Source: Lantana camara
Lineage: Eukaryota; Streptophyta; Magnoliopsida; Lamiales; Verbenaceae
Length of the DNA: 64,000 nucleotides
Direction: 5' to 3'
NCBI GenBank assembly: GCA_037501455.1
Contig: CM074863.1
Location: 59,129,501-59,193,500 of the forward strand
Every line of letters starts with the position of its first letter. Positions within the stretch are counted from its first letter, which is position 1. A program made the position numbers and the translations under genes. Shown here one piece after another: positions 33,001 through 45,533 of the stretch. The notes beneath the pieces were generated by a model. The model was given only the letters and a program-made list of their open reading frames with translations. It made no database searches and was not told where the DNA came from.

Positions 33001-33898
33001 TCCAAAATCTCCAAGGTGTGCAAGGTTACGGGATTTTCTGGAGAGCAGAATGTTTTGGCTGATTTTTCTTTATGTGTGAGTGTTGGTTCGGTTAAGGCTG
33101 ATCAGGGACTATTAGAGTGTTGAGTTAGGGTTCCATAGGCTCAAACCATGGTTAATTTGGTCAAGATTTGAATAAGTTATGGCTCTGTTAATAAAATGTG
33201 GCAGTTTAGGCGTCCATGTCATGTTTCGGTTGAATTTTGGGGATCCAAATGACTTTAGAAAAATATAAGGCTAAGTTCACTAAACTCAAATTTTCGTTGC
33301 AAGTTCATCGAAGTTGACGAAACTCGAATCCGAGTTCCCGAGCTCAAGATATCACATACGGAACCAAGAGTGCGCTAATTGCTTGTTAGCCCCCGATTTG
33401 GTTCCACAAATCAAATTAAATTCGTTAACACGTCAAATGAATTCGAAAACATAAACCGAGTAAGTAGGCACGTTCTTAACACATATATTTACGACATGCT
33501 ACGTTTCCACGACATTTCGATACCATTTCATATAAGAACGATGCATAATTAGACCACCATGCACATAACCTCAAATAATTTCATGCATGATAAAATTTAA
33601 AGCTAAATAAATTAAACTCCATACTTAAATAAAATTCAAGTCAACGGAATTATATAAATTAATTCAGCTAATTAATGTTATGGTTTAATTAACACGAAAC
33701 GCTTAATTAACAATTAATTCACTTAATTAACGAAATAAAACATTAAGTAAAATAAAATAAATGAAATAATAACAATTTATAATAAAATTAAATATTTAAA
33801 ACACTTATAACCAATTAATCACATAATTAAATAATTTAATTGCGCAATTTATAAACAAATACGACACATTAGTATAAATGAAAAACCGGGGCGCTACA
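30088..33898 (-). repeat. LTR C2 (middle LTR of array C)
   Basis: It serves as 3' LTR of interior 2 and 5' LTR of interior 1. By eye it is a mosaic. Up to about 31560 it shares nearly all informative sites with C3. From about 31700 to 32700 it is the odd one out while C1 and C3 agree. From about 33100 to its right end it mostly agrees with C1. The right end reads GCGCTACA, where C1 and C3 have GCGTTACA. Confidence 0.92.
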
Positions 33899-36800
33899 AT
33901 CTCTCCCCCTTAAAAGAATCCATCCTCGGATTCACTGCACGGCTAAAACAACCAGTGAGAGATTCCCCGTCTCTCGCAAGCAACAAGGAGAGAGCCCAGT
34001 CTCTCGAACAAAGATAAGATAATCCCCGTCTCTTACAAGCAACGAGAGCACCCCGTCTCTCAAACAAAAATAAGGCAAGGAAGTCTCCAATACTCCCAAG
34101 CAACACACGCGAAACCATAATTAAAAATCACATAAGACATCTCAAAGCGGTAATAGATATCATCCACGTTGATTATCAAATACTCCAAGTAATACGACAT
34201 GATAAGAAATCAAAGCACTTAATATAAAAAAAATTTATTCAAGCTAAATTTGCAAGGATGCATGTGTCATAGATGCTATAAGTATCGTTCACCGTAGTGG
34301 CAAAATTTAGAATTGTGAGTTGTCGTTGTCCAGTGTATGATCTGTCCTGAAGATAAGCTTAGTCCTCAGTTTTCCTTGAACCTCTTCAGGGTACCCCGGT
34401 GAAGCAATTGATGAATCCTTTAAGGATTATACTCTTTATTCCCTTCTGACTTGTACTATCTCCAGTCTTCTTTGATCCTTCACCATTTCCCATAATCTTC
34501 ATTCGAACAACCAATTCTTTTTAATTAACCGAGCTTGACCTCCCCGAATACCCTTAAATCGTCCGTCCCCGGAATTGGATCTATCGCTAATTCCTTACCC
34601 AAATCAAAACCTAACATACCATTAAAAATAACTACTCTTGGGTTGCTTGAAATTTCGTTCTGGACCTTAATATATCATCCAAATCTTTCCTTATTCTTCC
34701 ATTCGATTGACCCCTACTATTCCTTAATCGAAGATAGGATGTTCTTGATGATTCATGAAGTTTGATTTAAATCGTCTAAATGTTATCCTTACCGGTTTGT
34801 CGCTTCTAAAATCTCTTTCCAAACTCTTTGTACCAACTTTATTGACAGCATCCTTTTTTCTTTTTTTTTTTTGATAACTCGAATCGGTTCCGTCTTGACA
34901 ACTCAGCTTAGGAGTTTCCCAAACTCTTTCATAACTCCCTTATCTTCAAATCAACTTACATACTTAGAACAATTCAACGAGCTATCTTCTCTATTCCCCG
35001 TGAAATTCTCCAATCCAAATTTAGTGCCTTAGCTCTCATTGTAATGGTTAACCTTAAAGTCGTCTTATTCATCTCCGCTCACCACCATAACATTCCCGGA
35101 TCTTTCCAAATTGCCTTTCCGTTAACTCTATTAATTATTTCTTTGACCCCGACCTCGAAATTCAATTTTCCTCTTGGTCCTGCTCTCCCCCTTAAATTTT
35201 CTGCCCTTACATCTCAAATTCCATCAATCCTTCTTTTATCGAAATTCTTGATGAATAATTTCCATTAAGGAAGATTTCAATCAAAATGGCAACCCCAACG
35301 TTTTGCCTTTCAACTTCCCTTCGAAATCACTTACTGCCCGAAACTCCTTTATTATTCTTGTCCAATTCGAAAATCTTGAAGCCAACTCCAGTCTCACTTC
35401 GCTTTCCGAATTCCCGTTTCTATCAATCTATCCCTTACTTGAAATTCTTTATTTCTCCAAGGTCATCTTCCTTATAATTCGGATGTAGGTCAGTTGAAAT
35501 GATACTTGATAAGTGAGATGAAAGAATTTCCTATCAACTAAACATTAGGATGCATGTCGGGTTAAAATGACGATGCATGTGGCACACTAATGATAATTAA
35601 GTATGCAGCACATTAGCAACAAAATTAATAAAAATGTGCGCACGTACATAAGTAAAGACAAATAAATAATTTGATGTGGAGTATGATGCACGTGTTATGA
35701 ATGCTTTGGAACCTGGCACTAATATAGTAAGTTGTTAACTCGGTAGCTTCTCCTCGTTTCTCCAAATCCCGGAGTTACTTTGACTTGCTGCTTATTACTT
35801 GCCTTTCCCACGATCTTCAAGATCTCCAAGAATTCTTGTGCCTCAACTTGTACCCTCCACCGTCCGGAATTAAAATTTCGCGATCCCTAACTTCCTTTGC
35901 ATCCATGAAACTAGCATCAAAACTTCTCCCCAGAATCGCCATTCAATAATGCCCAACTCACTTATAGAATTACCCCGACGGTATTTCCGAATCCTACTTC
36001 AAGTCGTCACCTTGATCAAGATCCCTTTGTTTATCCTTTACGAGTTTAGATTGGGGAGTACTTGCTTTCCAATTGCTCCCACTTGCGTGTATGTTTTCCT
36101 TCCAAAATGCTTTTGCCTTTCTTTACCGTTTCCATTTGTTGCTCCATATTTCTCCAATTCGCCTCACAACATGAGAATTCAGCTTGGATTGGGAAAACGA
36201 ACTCAAATTTGTTCGTAGTATTATCACCTTCCATGGACTTGTATTTTCCCTGCTACTTGGCTCCTTCCAATCCCTTCCCGACTTGCTTTCCCATCTTAGT
36301 TGAAATTTAGGGCTCCCAGACTCACTTCTTCTCGATCTTGACCTCAATAAACTCTTTTCTAACTAATAGGTTTATTTAAAAGTTCCTCTTTGATGACTCT
36401 TGATACTAAATTCCCGCTGAAGGTGTTTTAACTTGAATTGTCACAATCCTCGCTATCTCTTCCATAATCCGAACTCTGAGTCAAAGTACCTTCAAGGTTT
36501 GTTCACTCCAATCCCTAATTCAAATGACCCCGTTGAATCCAATTATGACATCCAATGTAAAAGAGCTGCATATATCAATCTTCGGAGTCAGAAATATTCC
36601 CCGATCCACTCCTATTCCATCAAATGTCCCTCTATATTCGCATCTCTAAAGTCGAATCTCCATCTATACTCCTAACCCTTGAACTCTAACTCTATCCATA
36701 AAGACCACGCCTCTTAAATTCTCTATATCCTTACCCCGGTGCATCCCTCCCATCTTCCATGCCTCAGAAAGAACTTGCAATAGGGCATTGTTGGAATGAT

Positions 36801-37089
36801 GTTTGGTCGTGGTTTGATAGTACCTTCATAACCTGTAATTCATAACTTCTTTCCAGGGTACATGCGTGTGATAAATGTATGCTCATGGCACGTATTTAAC
36901 ACGAAAAGCACTGATCCAATGCAGGAATGCAACACTTAAGTCACAAAATTTAAAGAGGAAAGCAATTCATACTCAAGATCAATGCAATGCACACATCATC
37001 ACGTAGTTCCTAAGCCGTACGACCTAAACTGACTCAATCACGACACGAGAACACCGATTTTGCAACCGGGCTCTGATACCACTTAAGGA
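33899..37089 (-). mobile_element. Interior 2 of array C (non-coding)
   Basis: It is almost identical to interior 1, with scattered substitutions and small indels. PBS on the minus strand at 37081-37070. Hairpin at 33933-33916 with one change (GAATCCGAGGATGGATTC; the G-T pair could still form as G-U in RNA). PPT follows at about 33913-33900. No coding sequence. Confidence 0.88.
37070..37081 (-). other. Primer-binding site, array C interior 2
   Basis: Minus strand TGGTATCAGAGC, eight bases inside LTR C3. Confidence 0.93.
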
Positions 37090-38713
37090 TGTAGCACCCG
37101 AGTGCAAGGTACCACATCCCCCGCACCGAGACTCGACCCGAATATGAAATGGACAATCCATACCCGAGCTAGATCACGGCGAACGGGGATATACACACTC
37201 GCTAAGCTAGGCGGGAGCTAACTTTCGCTGCGCAAGAAACAATAAAACAGAATTATCATGAATATGGAAGCAATACACATATATATATAACAAGATAAGC
37301 AAAGAGCAACGGGTTCAACTAACAAAGATACCTAGCCCCGAAGATTCTTACATAAACATTTCCAAATATATATTTTTGTAAGCTATCATGTGTACAAAAT
37401 GCGTATGACTTGACTTAGACTTAAATATGAGACTTGAAAGACTCAGAACCCCGCCTAGCACTCCAAACCTGCAAAAGAACTGAAACAAAGCCGGGTTCAG
37501 TCTATAGGAGACTGGTGGGTATAAAATGGCATAATAATATAATACTGCAGAATTTAAACATCCACACATGCAAGATATAATCCCATACAAGGTTTTTAGA
37601 ATATTTCCCAAGTGGGTGAAAACAAAATAAAACAACGCTCGGGATTACAACTATCAATTTAATTCAATCATTCAATCAGTCAAAACGTGAGCCCGGCGAG
37701 GGGGGTAAAATCTCCAACCTACACCTCGTGTGTGCAAAACTTCACTCATTAGTGATCATGCGACAGCCATTTCATTCATTCGATCATTCAATCATTATCA
37801 TTCATTTGTGCATAACAATTTCTCCTTCTTCCTCCGGGTGGTGGACGCGCCGTTTAGGGTTGAAGTGTACCTTCCCGCCCCAACGATATTGTCCTCACTG
37901 GACAGGTTTTGTTCCTCCCTACCGTGTACCGACCCAGGAGGACGCGTCAACCCAATCATTGACCAAAAGGGGTTATATGAATTCCCCAATTGGCACTCAG
38001 CTCCTTTTCCCCGCCAATCTCCTGGCGAGGTCCGGTACCGCCGTAACAATGTGGTGGGACTAGTACAAGGGATCACCGTCGGCCCTTGCCTCCCCGGATA
38101 GCCACATGCACTAAGTCCCTGGGCCCATGCAATCAATCATGTCCTCGCCAAAACAATCGATAAGTGTTCATAAAAGATAAAGGTTTAACAATCAAAATCA
38201 TAGACTCCTTGAAAACGACTCGATATATATATATATTACCTTTGGCTTGAAATATACATATTCGATTATATCGGGTCGGTTTACCTAATAGAAGAGAAAC
38301 CCACCTGTACACCTCTTACCAAACAATACCAAGAAGAAAAGGAGACTCACAAGTGTCCTATGAACCCGGCATCTCCGCCCTGGAGAAAACTGTGCAAAAG
38401 ACAACATAACGTGTTCGTGAGATTCAAGATTCTAAATGAACCATATATGACGCACGGCAATGTGTGATCATGATAAGAAGGTATAAAAGATAAGATTATG
38501 CCATGAAAATGTTCATGTGCACTATTAAGGGATTTAAATCATACAAACAAGCCATTCAATCATTCGTTCACTTCCATTCAAGTTCATAAATTCACATTTC
38601 CAACCAATTCAATTTAAGACTTTCAATTAGGAGCATAGCACGTATTAAAATTGTATTGACAATTAGAAAATAGACAATTAAATACTTTTAATTCAATGTC
38701 GAAAATTAAATAA

Positions 38714-38760
<47 letters not shown>

Positions 38761-38959
38761 GTACATTATCATGTATCAAACACACTAAATTACATGCATG
38801 CAAAAAGGTGATAATTTAATTATGCATGCAAATATTACAAATATTTAAGATGCATGCATTAACATGCAAATCCATGCATATTATAATCAAATGCATGCAA
38901 ATTATTCAAGATATCAACACATACAATTATTACCCATGCATGCAATTCATGCAATTACT

Positions 38960-39003
<44 letters not shown>

Positions 39004-40883
39004 GTATATTGCATGCAAATTAGAATAATTACCCATATGCATGCATTAACACCTAAATATATAATTACATATATATACACGTAACACACAAATCATGCAT
39101 GAACAACATATATTATATAAACATTTTCATGCATAGCATATGTTATATAATTACATGCATGCATACGTTATACACACACACACAGATCATATATATATAC
39201 ATATATCTACACACACATACAACAATAAGGGAAAGCGGCAATTAATCTGCATAGAGGAGGTACCCGGCCGGGTACTTTCATGTATGAAAATCTCCCCGGC
39301 CGGGGAGTTGGATTACAGAAGCGCAGCAGCAACCTAAACAAAGAAATCCCCTGTTTCTTGGCACTAATTTACAGCAGAAGGTAGCAGGCATTCAAGCGAC
39401 TAAACTCAGCAGCAAAACAGTTCACTTACTCCTACAAATCGACTGAAAATGGATAGCAACTAAACGATGAAAAGAACAGCGATTGACAGCAGCAAACATC
39501 AACAATTTACAGCCAAGAACAGAGCAAAAACGGGAACAAAACAGAGCAGAAGCTCTCTCACAACAAGTCCAATCAACCAAGCAACATACAAGGTGGAAAA
39601 GAGCAGCAATTGACAGCAAATTACAGTCCTAAATGCAGCAGCAGCAGCTCCTACTAAGAGCAGAAATTTCATGCATAAACCTTCAAGTTTCATGAAGTTC
39701 AACAATGTTGGGATCACATACATTGAACATACATCAAATTCAAGTTCAAATATACATACTAGGAGCTGAAGTGGTCAGATTTCACGCCCAATTTCTCAAG
39801 AAAACAGGATCTAAATCATGAATTCAATAATAGAGTCAAAACCTAACTATTTCCTCATCTCTTCAAAATCCCATGCTCGCATGCTCAAAATTGGGGATGC
39901 ATAGCTTAAAATGACACATATTGAATGTATATCACAACCCTAAACTCACCTTGATGATTGGATGGAAGACGGAAGAGATTTGAGCTCCGAAATCTCCAAG
40001 GTGTGCAAGGTTACGGGATTTTCTGGAGAGCAGAATGTTTTGGCTGATTTTTCTTTATGTGTGAGGGTTGGTTCGGTTAAGACTGATCAGGGGCTATTAG
40101 AGGGTTGAGTTAGGGTTCCATAGGCTCAAACCATGGTTAATTTGGTCAAGATTTGAATAAGTAATGGCTCTTTTAATAAAATATGGCAGTTTAGGCTTCC
40201 GTGTCATGTTTCGGTTGAATTTCGGGGATCCAAATGACTTTGGAAAAATATAAGGCTAAGTTCACTAAACTCGAATTTTCGTTGCAAGTTCATCGAAGTT
40301 GACGGAACTCGAATCCGAGTTCCCGAGCTCAAGATATCACATACGGAACCAAGAGTTCGCTAATTGCTTGTTAGCCCCCGATTTGGTTCCACAAATCAAA
40401 TTAAATTCGTTAACACGTCATATGAATTCGAAAACATAAACCGAGCAAGTAGGCACGTTCATAACACATATATTTACGACATGCTACGTTTCCACGACAT
40501 TTCGATACCATTTCATATAAGAACGATGCATAATTAGACCACCATGCACATAACCTCAAATAATTTCATGCATAATAAAATTTAAAGCTAAATAAATTAA
40601 ACTCCATACCTAAATAAAATTCAAGTCAATGGAATTATATAAATTAATTCAGCTAATTAATGTTATGGTTTAATTAACACGAAACGCTTAATTAACAATT
40701 AATTCACTTAATTAACGAAATAAAACATTAAGTAAAATAAAATAAATGAAATAATAACAATTTATAATAAAATTAAATATTTAAAACACTTTTAACCAAT
40801 TAATCACATAATTAAATAATTTAATTGGGCAATTTATAAACAAATACGATACATTAGTATAAATGAAAAACCGGGGCGTTACA
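37090..40883 (-). repeat. LTR C3 (5' terminal LTR of array C)
   Basis: Minus-strand start TGTAACGCCCCGG at 40883. It lacks a short AT-rich stretch found in C1 and C2 (about 60 bp, near 38716) and has longer AT runs at 38717-38756 and 38961-38998. The right quarter holds many changes absent from C1 and C2. GATCA follows at 40884-40888. Confidence 0.92.
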
Positions 40884-41556
40884 GATCACTAATGAAAAGA
40901 CTGAATTTATATGCACACACGAGGAGAAGGTTGGAGATTATGCACGCCCTCTCGCCGGGCCATGAAACCCTATGAATGGAATGTACGAATTTGATGGTTG
41001 TAATCCCAAGCGTTGTTTTCCTTTGTTTTACCCATTTGGGAAATATCTTAAAAACCTCGCACGGGATTACAGCTTGCATGTGTGGGTGTTTAAATTATGC
41101 GATATTATATATGTTATGCCTTGTTTTATACCCACCAGTCTCTTATAGACTGAACCCGACTTTGTTTTCAGTGCTTTTGCAGGTTTTGGTGTGCTAGGCG
41201 GGGAGTCGAGTCTGTTAAGTCCCTTGATCGAGTATATGATATTGTTTCGGGACAGACTTCTAATGATATTGGAACCCGTGTATTTGAGATTATGATTTAT
41301 GTTTTAATTTGTCAGGATTAGGTACCCAGGTTTGTGATCGTTTCCGATAACCTCGTGATTGATTATATGTATGCCTTCGAACTTGCATTTAATTCGTGAG
41401 TTTTGTTTGTTTGGTTTCAAGTTCTAGCTCCCGCCTAGCCTAGTGTGTGAGTGAGTCCCCGTTCGCTGTGATTCGGCTCGTGTATGGACTCTCCATTTCA
41501 TATGCGGGTTCGGTCCTGGTGCAGGGGGATGTGGGGCCCTCCGTTGGGGCGCTACA
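40884..41556 (+). repeat. 3' LTR of element B, right part
   Basis: It resumes at GATCACTAATGAAAAGA exactly where 23043 left off, matching 6722 onward in the 5' LTR. It includes an acceptor-like TTTTGCAG|GT, arm GCTAGGCGGGG near 41192, arm CTCCCGCCTAGC near 41429 and terminus GCGCTACA. A stretch present in the 5' LTR is missing near 41234. TGGGC follows at 41557-41561. Confidence 0.85.
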
Positions 41557-41561
41557 TGGGC

Positions 41562-42330
41562 TAAATAGGGAAGTTACTAGATTGATCCCTGTCTATTAAT
41601 ATGACACTTAGAATACTTATTGTAAATGACTTGGAACTATTGTGTCTGTTATGTGATTGTTTTGCTTTTATTAGCGTTATTTGCACAACATGATCTGGGT
41701 TAATGGTTTTACTCATTTTGAATGGTATCGAAGGTGCCGATGTTAATTACTTACTGCAAATGCATTTTGATTATATGCTTTTTGTTTAAGAGGGATATTA
41801 ATTGTGCACATGGCTACGTTCACTACATAGCATACAATTTTATAATTCTTGGATTCGTGTCATAGCATCTCATGATCCTTGCCGTGCGTCTATGTGGTTC
41901 ATGTTTGAGTCGTGTCTCATGAGTATTTTGCGTTTCCTTTTTGGTCAGTGATCTCCAGGGTGGAGACAACCCGATCGAGTGCATCCGTCTCCTTAATTCT
42001 TGTGTCTCGTCGCTTCTCAGGTGAGGTTTAGGATTTTGTATAGTTATTGACCTATGGCCTTAATGTCATGATTTCAATCCCCGCATGTGAGTATATCTTA
42101 TACATATGATCTAGTATGTGTTGGTTATGATATGGGTATGATCTTATGAACCACCTTTGGTTTTGTAAAACTATTATGAAGGCATATGTAAGCCTTTTGG
42201 GAAAACCTATTCTATTCTGATTCTGTAGCGAGATTGGCATGAAAGATTGGCGTATGTTCTGTTCTGGGGCCCCAGAAGCTGCGGGTAAGGAGCCGGTATC
42301 GGGCCGTCGGGGGTTTTAACCTGTGCGTAG
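41562..42330 (+). mobile_element. Gypsy LTR fragment D, left part
   Basis: This is the middle of a plus-strand LTR: the GTGCGTCTATGTGGTTCAT stretch, an exon-2-like segment 41949-42020 (GGTCAG|, hairpin TCTCC-AGGGT-GGAGA, CAG|GTGAGG), then a CGGGCCGTCGGGG block. Both LTR ends are missing. It is cut by element B on the left and by solo LTR E at 42330/42331 (CGTAG at 42326-42330). Confidence 0.7.
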
Positions 42331-45300
42331 TGTAACGCCCCAGTTCTGTGATTTAAGCTTGATGTATGTGGTTACTAAAGTGCGAAATTTAATTAATTAT
42401 ATATGATTTTTTTAATTATGGATTCTTTTGTTAAGTTTTATTGTTTAATTATGAATACTTGATCGTATTTGCGTATATGCTCTTGTTTGAGTGTCGTTCT
42501 TATTCGATTTGATTTCTGTTTTTCGTGGATTCTTGGCATGAGTGAATTATGTGCTTTAAGATCATGTTTATTTGCTCGTTGCATGATTTTGTTCTTGCAT
42601 GTTTGAGTTTTGTGTTCGTTTGTGTGATCGAAACCGAAAAGGGGGCTAAAGAGCATTTAGCGTACCTTGTGTTCCGGGCGGCATATCTTGAGCTCGGGAA
42701 CTCGAAATCGAGTTCCGTCACCTCCATTAGATCCGAATCGACGAATCAGAGACAATGGGATAAGCCTCATATTTTTCTAAGACCAATTAGATCCTCAAAT
42801 TTAAACCGGAACGAGCAACTCGCGCTTAAATTGACCGATCAAGACTATACCTAAGTCACGGACCTATTATTACGCACCTAGACCACCCTATCCATTGACC
42901 CTAGCCCACTTGAACACTCTCTCCCTCACCCTTTTCTACCCCAAACCGACACCCTAACCCCCCCACACTTAGATATTTTCAGTTTTATGGGGAGAGAAGG
43001 AGAAGAAGGAAGAAAAGAAGAAGAAGAAGAAACCCTTTTTGGCCATGGGAGTTTTGAGCTCATCTCCCCACCTTTTCTTCTCCAAATTGAAAGTTAAACT
43101 CATATTTGTGTTGTGTATCACTTGGTAATCATTTTAAGTTCCATATTTCATGATCTCTCCAAGATTTGAGCATGTTTGGGCATATGGCATGAATAGTGAC
43201 GGGTTGGGAGAAATGGATGATTCTAGCTTGCTTTTTGAATTCTTTTGGTATGAAGCATGTATTTTATTCCTAACACATCATATGTGATATGTATGAACTT
43301 AGTTTGGGTAGTGGATTAGGATCCATGACTTTGCCATTTGTGAAAAGTGAAGAGTTTGCATGAACTTGTTCCATATTCTTTCCTTGCTTGATTTATTGCA
43401 TATTTGGTTGTCTTAATGGATTGAAATGCATGAATATTTGCTACCCTAACTTACCTATGTGTGTTAATTTGATGTTTATATGGTTTAACTGAGTTTTTCC
43501 CTTCTTGTTGGGTGTTTTTTTCGCCACTGACCTGAATCCATGAGAGTGGATTTTTCCTTTGGAAAAATCCGCGGGGGTGGATTTGAGGCAGTGGGACTGG
43601 ACCAGATCCATGGGGGTGGATTTTTTCCCCATGGGGGTGGATTTTGTCCAGCCTGTTTTTGTTACTCCGATTCCATTTTTCTTCGTTTGTTTGATCTTCC
43701 TACACCTCTTTTATGACTTTTATGCTATGCTAACATGTATTATCTTGTGTGATATGAACTTTTGTTATTTTTCGTGGAATATTTTACGAGTTATGATTTA
43801 ATATGTCGTCAATGCTCCAAGTACGTGCACATATGGATCTTTGCTGTCAATATGAACCCTACTTGTGTATTTATCTTTTCTTTTATTATTCATATGAATT
43901 GTATACTTGTTGAAATATGGGTTATGATCTTTGTTCGGAATTAATAGATGGATTTAATATTATACATGGGAGATATGAACTCAAGTGACTATGAAAGCCC
44001 CAAGAATGAATGAAATGATTGATTATGTGCCTTAATGCATCTCCAAGACATGACTTCCTCTCGTATGCATATCATAAGACATTCATTGCATTATCGTGCG
44101 TCATATATGGTTCATTTAGAGTCTTGAGTCTCACAAATGCATTGTATCGTCTTGTGTACAGTTTTCTCTAGGGCGGAGATATGTCGGGTTCATAGGACAC
44201 CTCAAGTCTTTCTTTCTTTTGGTATTGTCGGTAAGGTGTAACAGGTGGGTTTCTCTTCTATTAGCTAAAACGACCCTATATAAACCAACGTGTAAAGTTT
44301 TAAGCCAAAATATATTTACTACGTATACAGAGTATTTTCTCGAGTAAATGATTTCAAACGTAAGCCTTTCTTTCATGAACCCTTACCCAATGTTTTGCCG
44401 AGATCAGTGAACACAATGTTTAATGGGGCCCGGGACTATGTGTACGTGGCTATCCGGGGAAGCTCGAGCTGACGGTGATCCCCGTGCACTAGTCCCAACT
44501 ATTTAACAGAGACCTGAACTCGCTAGGAGATTAGCGTGGAATGGTAGCTGAGCGCCCTTGGGGGATTCATGTACCCCCCTGGGTCAATGTATGAGGTGGT
44601 CGGGTCTTGCTAACCCGTCCACCACCCGGAGGAAGAAGGTTGGAACTTATTTTATGATATGATTATGAATGTATGCTAATGAACGAATGCATGAACGAAT
44701 GAATGAATGTGATATGATCACTAATGAATGATTGAATGATGAATGAATTAATTAATTCACACACGAGGAGAAGGTTGGAGAATTCGCCCTCTCGCCGGGC
44801 TCATGTATTGACCCCATGAATGATTATGAATATGAAATTATGAAATGGATCGTTGTAATCCCGAGCGTTGTTTTCCTTTGCTTTCACCCACTAGGGAAAC
44901 ATTTAATAAAACCTCGTACGGGATTATAGCTTGCATGTGGGTGTGTTTAAATTCTGTTATATTATTATTATTCTATTTGCCCTATTTTATACCCACCAGT
45001 CTCCTATAGACTGAACCCGGATTGTTTTCAGTTTTCTTGCAGGTTTGGAGTGCTAGGCGGGGAGTCGTGTTGTCAAGTCTTTTGGTCAAGTTGAGTCTTG
45101 TCACACACTTTCATTGTAACTCAATCATGTAGGAGCATTGTATGATTATGATTATTTTATCATTTGTGTATGAAATTCGGGACTAGGTATCTATGTTAGT
45201 TGAACCCGTTGTTCTGTTTTATTGGAATGAATTTATCTGCATTGCTTCTGTATTTGTTTATTTCTTTTGATAATTGTTTATTCGGTTTTAAATTCTTAGC

Positions 45301-45430
45301 TCCCGCCTAGCCTAGTGAGTGAGTGTGTCCCCGTTCGCTGTGAGCTTGGTTCATGGATGGACTCTCCATTTCATATGTGGATCAGGCTCATAGTGCGGGG
45401 GATGTGGCGCCTCTTGTTTCGGGCGTTACA
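42331..45430 (+). mobile_element. Solo LTR E (gypsy)
   Basis: A 3100-bp LTR from TGTAACGCCCCAG to GGGCGTTACA with a perfect duplication CGTAG on both sides (42326-42330, 45431-45435) and no interior: the product of recombination between two LTRs. Hairpins GCTAAA-GAGCA-TTTAGC (42645-42661) and GGAACTC-GAAATC-GAGTTCC (42697-42716). Donor position near 43092 is degenerate (GAAAG|TTAAAC). Exon-2-like segment 44162-44244 (TGTACAG|, CAG|GTGGGT). Acceptor TCTTGCAG|GT at 45042/45043. Inverted-pair arms 45052-45060 and 45302-45311. Confidence 0.95.
43535..43645 (+). repeat. Palindrome-like array in solo LTR E (4 copies)
   Basis: Four imperfect palindromes on the pattern ATCC-(A/G)(T/C)G(A/G)G(A/G)G-TGGAT: 43535-43552, 43565-43584, about 43605-43623 and 43627-43645. 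They occupy the same relative position as the palindromes of the other LTRs. Confidence 0.8.
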
Positions 45431-45533
45431 CGTAGTCTCCATCTGTATGAATAGGATGTACCGGGACCCACCAGGAGGTTTAGTTGGGAAACGGTGTCCT
45501 GAGGGTCTGAGAAGCATTAGCACTCCCCTCGTC
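45431..45533 (+). mobile_element. Gypsy LTR fragment D, right part
   Basis: Continuation of D after solo LTR E, starting with the second CGTAG. It ends where homology to the element H LTR begins (about 45534). Both D and the H 3' LTR are truncated at this junction, consistent with a deletion. Confidence 0.55.

Larger units (their letters stand above)
23044..40883 (-). mobile_element. Tandem LARD-like array C: LTR-interior-LTR-interior-LTR
   Basis: Three LTRs (23044-26893, 30088-33898, 37090-40883) alternate with two nearly identical interiors (26894-30087 and 33899-37089) in one orientation. One perfect duplication, GATCA (23039-23043 and 40884-40888), flanks the whole 17.8-kb array, so it entered as one unit or grew after a single insertion. 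Each interior has a PBS at its minus-strand 5' end and hairpin plus PPT at its 3' end, but no gag, protease, RT or integrase motif on either strand. This is a LARD-type architecture (LTR about 3.8 kb, interior 3.2 kb). Confidence 0.93.
4662..41556 (+). mobile_element. Non-autonomous LARD-like gypsy element B, with nested insertions
   Basis: This is one plus-strand element: 5' LTR 4662-7461, PBS 7470-7481, interior 7462-8534 plus 19585-21645, PPT 21633-21644, and 3' LTR 21646-23043 plus 40889-41556. Element A splits the interior and array C splits the 3' LTR. After removing both, the interior is about 3.1 kb with no gag-pol reading frame, and it is homologous to the interior of array C. It is flanked by TGGGC at 4657-4661 and 41557-41561, a candidate target duplication. 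The left boundary is uncertain because the overlapping J sequence could instead claim the TGTTACA at 4662-4668. Long LTRs, a non-coding interior and intact PBS and PPT fit the LARD class. Confidence 0.78.
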
